Below are positions 13,575 to 15,063 of a stretch of 15,063 nucleotides of DNA, one piece after another. This DNA is from Oscillospiraceae bacterium (lineage in GTDB: Bacteria > Bacillota > Clostridia > Oscillospirales > Oscillospiraceae): positions 1 to 15,063 of the forward strand of contig JAHHSF010000019.1 in NCBI GenBank assembly GCA_020025375.1, in the 5' to 3' direction. Position 1 is the first letter of the stretch, and each line of letters starts with the position of its first letter. A program made the position numbers and the translations under genes. Under the pieces are notes generated by a model that was not told where the DNA came from, did not search any database, and saw only the letters and a program-made list of their open reading frames with translations.

Positions 13575-14970
13575 TTCCATCACCCACACCAAGGACGAAT
13601 TCGTCACCCATGAGCCCGGCAAGGTGTCCATGTACACCTGTGGCCCCACCGTCTACCATTTCGCCCACATCGGCAACCTGCGCTCCTACATCATGGAGGA
13701 CGTGCTGGAAAAGTTCCTCCGCTACGATGGCTATGACGTGAAGCGGGTCATGAATATCACCGACGTGGGCCATCTCACCTCCGACGCCGACGAGGGGGAG
13801 GATAAAATGCTCAAAGGGGCCAAGCGGGAGCACAAGTCCGTCATGGAGATCGCCCAGTTCTATACCGATGCCTTTTTCTCCGACTGCGCCAAGCTGAACA
13901 TCAAGACCCCCGACGTGGTCCAGCCCGCCACCGGCTGTATCGACGACTATATCCGTATCATCACCCGCCTGTTGGAAAATGGCTACGCCTATCCCGCCGG
14001 GGGGAATATCTACTTCGACACCTCCAAGCTGGACCGCTACTACGTCTTCAACGACCACGATGAGGAAGATCTGGCCGTGGGCGTCCGGGAAGGGGTAGAG
14101 GAGGACACCAACAAGCGGAACAAGAATGACTTCGTCCTCTGGTTCACCAAGTCCAAGTTCGAGGACCAGGCTCTGAAGTGGGACTCCCCCTGGGGCGTAG
14201 GCTACCCCGGCTGGCACATTGAATGCTCCGGCATCTCCATGAAGTATCTGGGTGAGTACCTGGACCTCCACTGCGGCGGCATCGACAACGCCTTCCCTCA
14301 CCACACCAATGAGATTGCCCAGTCCGAGGCCTATCTTGGCCACCCCTGGTGCAAGCAATGGTTCCACGTCCACCACCTGAACACTTCCTCCGGCAAGATG
14401 AGCAAGTCCAAGGGTGAGTTCCTCACCGTCTCCCTTCTGGAGGAAAAGGGCTATGACCCCCTGGTCTACCGCCTGTTCTGCCTTCAGTCCCACTACCGCA
14501 ACGGCCTGGTCTTTTCCTGGGAGAATCTGGGCAACGCCAAGAACGTCTACGAAAAGCTGGTGGCCCGTGTGGCCGCTCTGGACGAGGGGGGCACTGTGGA
14601 CGAGGCGGCCGCTGAGCCCTTCAAGGCCGCCTTCAAGGAGGCCCTGGGCAACGACCTGAACACCTCCCTTGGCGTGACCGCCCTCTATGACGTGCTCAAG
14701 GCCGACCTGAACGATGCCACCAAGCGGGCTCTCATCTACAGCTTTGACACCGTGCTTGGTCTGGACCTGCTGGGCCGGGCCGCCGCCCTCCGGGAAAAGA
14801 ACGCCGCCCCCGTGGAAGGTGCCGAGGAAATCGAGGCCCTGGTGGCCGCCCGCACCGAGGCCAAGAAGGCCAAGAACTGGGCCGAGGCCGACCGTATCCG
14901 CGACGAGCTGAAGGCCATGGGCATCGAGCTTCTGGACTCCAAGGAAGGAACCACCTGGAAGAAGATCTAA
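13561..14970 (+). CDS. cysS: Cysteine-tRNA ligase
   Basis: The 469-residue class I synthetase attaches cysteine to tRNA-Cys. The Rossmann fold starts with CGPTVYHFAHIGNLRSY (27-43), with the HIGN form of the HIGH signature at 36-39, and KMSKS at 279-283. The zinc that selects cysteine should be held by C27, C222 (ECSGISMKYLG), H247 and E251 (HHTNEIAQSEA). The C-terminal helical domain (about 310-469) ends with the typical ARTEAKKAKNWAEADRIRDE region (430-449) and a family-like KEGTTWKKI tail. The length is normal. The ATG at 13561 has AAAGGGAG 6-8 nt upstream, within cysE. Being under the Cys T-box means the enzyme is made when its own product, charged tRNA-Cys, is scarce. A partial lipoprotein gene follows 17 nt after the stop. 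Confidence 0.97.
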   Translation: MKLYNSITHTKDEFVTHEPGKVSMYTCGPTVYHFAHIGNLRSYIMEDVLEKFLRYDGYDVKRVMNITDVGHLTSDADEGEDKMLKGAKREHKSVMEIAQFYTDAFFSDCAKLNIKTPDVVQPATGCIDDYIRIITRLLENGYAYPAGGNIYFDTSKLDRYYVFNDHDEEDLAVGVREGVEEDTNKRNKNDFVLWFTKSKFEDQALKWDSPWGVGYPGWHIECSGISMKYLGEYLDLHCGGIDNAFPHHTNEIAQSEAYLGHPWCKQWFHVHHLNTSSGKMSKSKGEFLTVSLLEEKGYDPLVYRLFCLQSHYRNGLVFSWENLGNAKNVYEKLVARVAALDEGGTVDEAAAEPFKAAFKEALGNDLNTSLGVTALYDVLKADLNDATKRALIYSFDTVLGLDLLGRAAALREKNAAPVEGAEEIEALVAARTEAKKAKNWAEADRIRDELKAMGIELLDSKEGTTWKKI

Positions 14971-14987
14971 AAAGTGAGGGATACGGA

Positions 14988-15063
14988 ATGAAGCGTTTGC
15001 TTTTTCTGAGTCTGACCCTGCTCCTGCTGGCAGGTTGCGCCGGAGGCTGTGGGGGGCAGGCAG
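14988..15063 (+). CDS. Lipoprotein (partial, N-terminal end)
   Basis: An ATG at 14988 with GAGGG 7-8 nt upstream opens a frame that runs to the window edge (25 codons seen). The product has a signal of type II: Lys-Arg n-region, hydrophobic run (LLFLSLTLLLL), and the lipobox LAGC with lipidated Cys at residue 17. The following GG-rich segment would be a linker. It starts 17 nt after the cysS stop and shares the strand, so it may be cotranscribed with cysE-cysS, but no terminator or promoter decides this. The mature protein is outside the window, so its function is unknown. Confidence 0.8.
   Translation, partial: MKRLLFLSLTLLLLAGCAGGCGGQA

Noticed and set aside
1..15063. CRISPR array, tRNA or rRNA gene, prophage or intact insertion sequence
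   Set aside because: Reading through, I saw no regularly spaced repeats, no tRNA-like cloverleaf with a CCA end, no rRNA sequence and no phage or complete transposase gene. No novel system is claimed.

Overview
The window looks like chromosomal DNA from a moderately high-GC Firmicute of class Clostridia, most likely the Oscillospiraceae (Flavonifractor/Intestinimonas-like gut anaerobes). This is inferred from gene content and order (murB-rapZ-yvcK-whiA followed by dnaE, a T-box in front of cysE-cysS, a DUF4364 gene next to a CmpB-like membrane protein), from purine-rich Shine-Dalgarno sites and from protein style. The species cannot be fixed from the sequence alone. Most of the window is ordinary core genome. 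I found no new defence or mobile system in it. The less ordinary material lies in the intergenic stretches.

Layout. (1) 1-1692: a cut-off secreted-protein gene on the minus strand (1-54) diverges from a two-gene plus-strand operon, a DUF4364 protein (247-792) and a five-helix membrane protein of the CmpB 'putative ABC transporter permease' family (789-1658). The operon ends at a perfectly palindromic terminator shared with the convergent operon. (2) 1697-10724, all minus strand and read right to left: murB, rapZ, yvcK, whiA, a possible 25-residue peptide, dnaE, cls. An extended -10 promoter sits just upstream of murB. murB overlaps rapZ, and yvcK follows rapZ by 2 nt. Spacers of 132 nt (yvcK-whiA) and about 157 nt (whiA-dnaE) hold stable hairpins that could set internal expression levels. 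(3) 10725-11191: an intergenic stretch with a decayed transposase C-terminus (IS1182-like) and a terminator pointing the same way. (4) 11192-12523: glnA, minus strand, with its own sigma-A-type promoter and a short leader. (5) 12636-14970: promoter, cysteine T-box leader, cysE and cysS (14-nt overlap), then the start of a lipoprotein gene (14988 to the window end).

How the genes fit together. The minus-strand operon joins peptidoglycan precursor synthesis (MurB), two UDP-sugar/amino-sugar-linked regulators (RapZ, YvcK), the division-associated DNA-binding protein WhiA, a replicative polymerase (DnaE) and cardiolipin synthesis (Cls), so it spans envelope, replication and division functions. 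The plus-strand T-box operon couples cysteine precursor synthesis (CysE) and cysteine charging (CysS) to the level of uncharged tRNA-Cys. GlnA beside it supplies glutamine. Its sequence indicates a feedback-inhibited Firmicute GSI-alpha enzyme rather than an adenylylated one.
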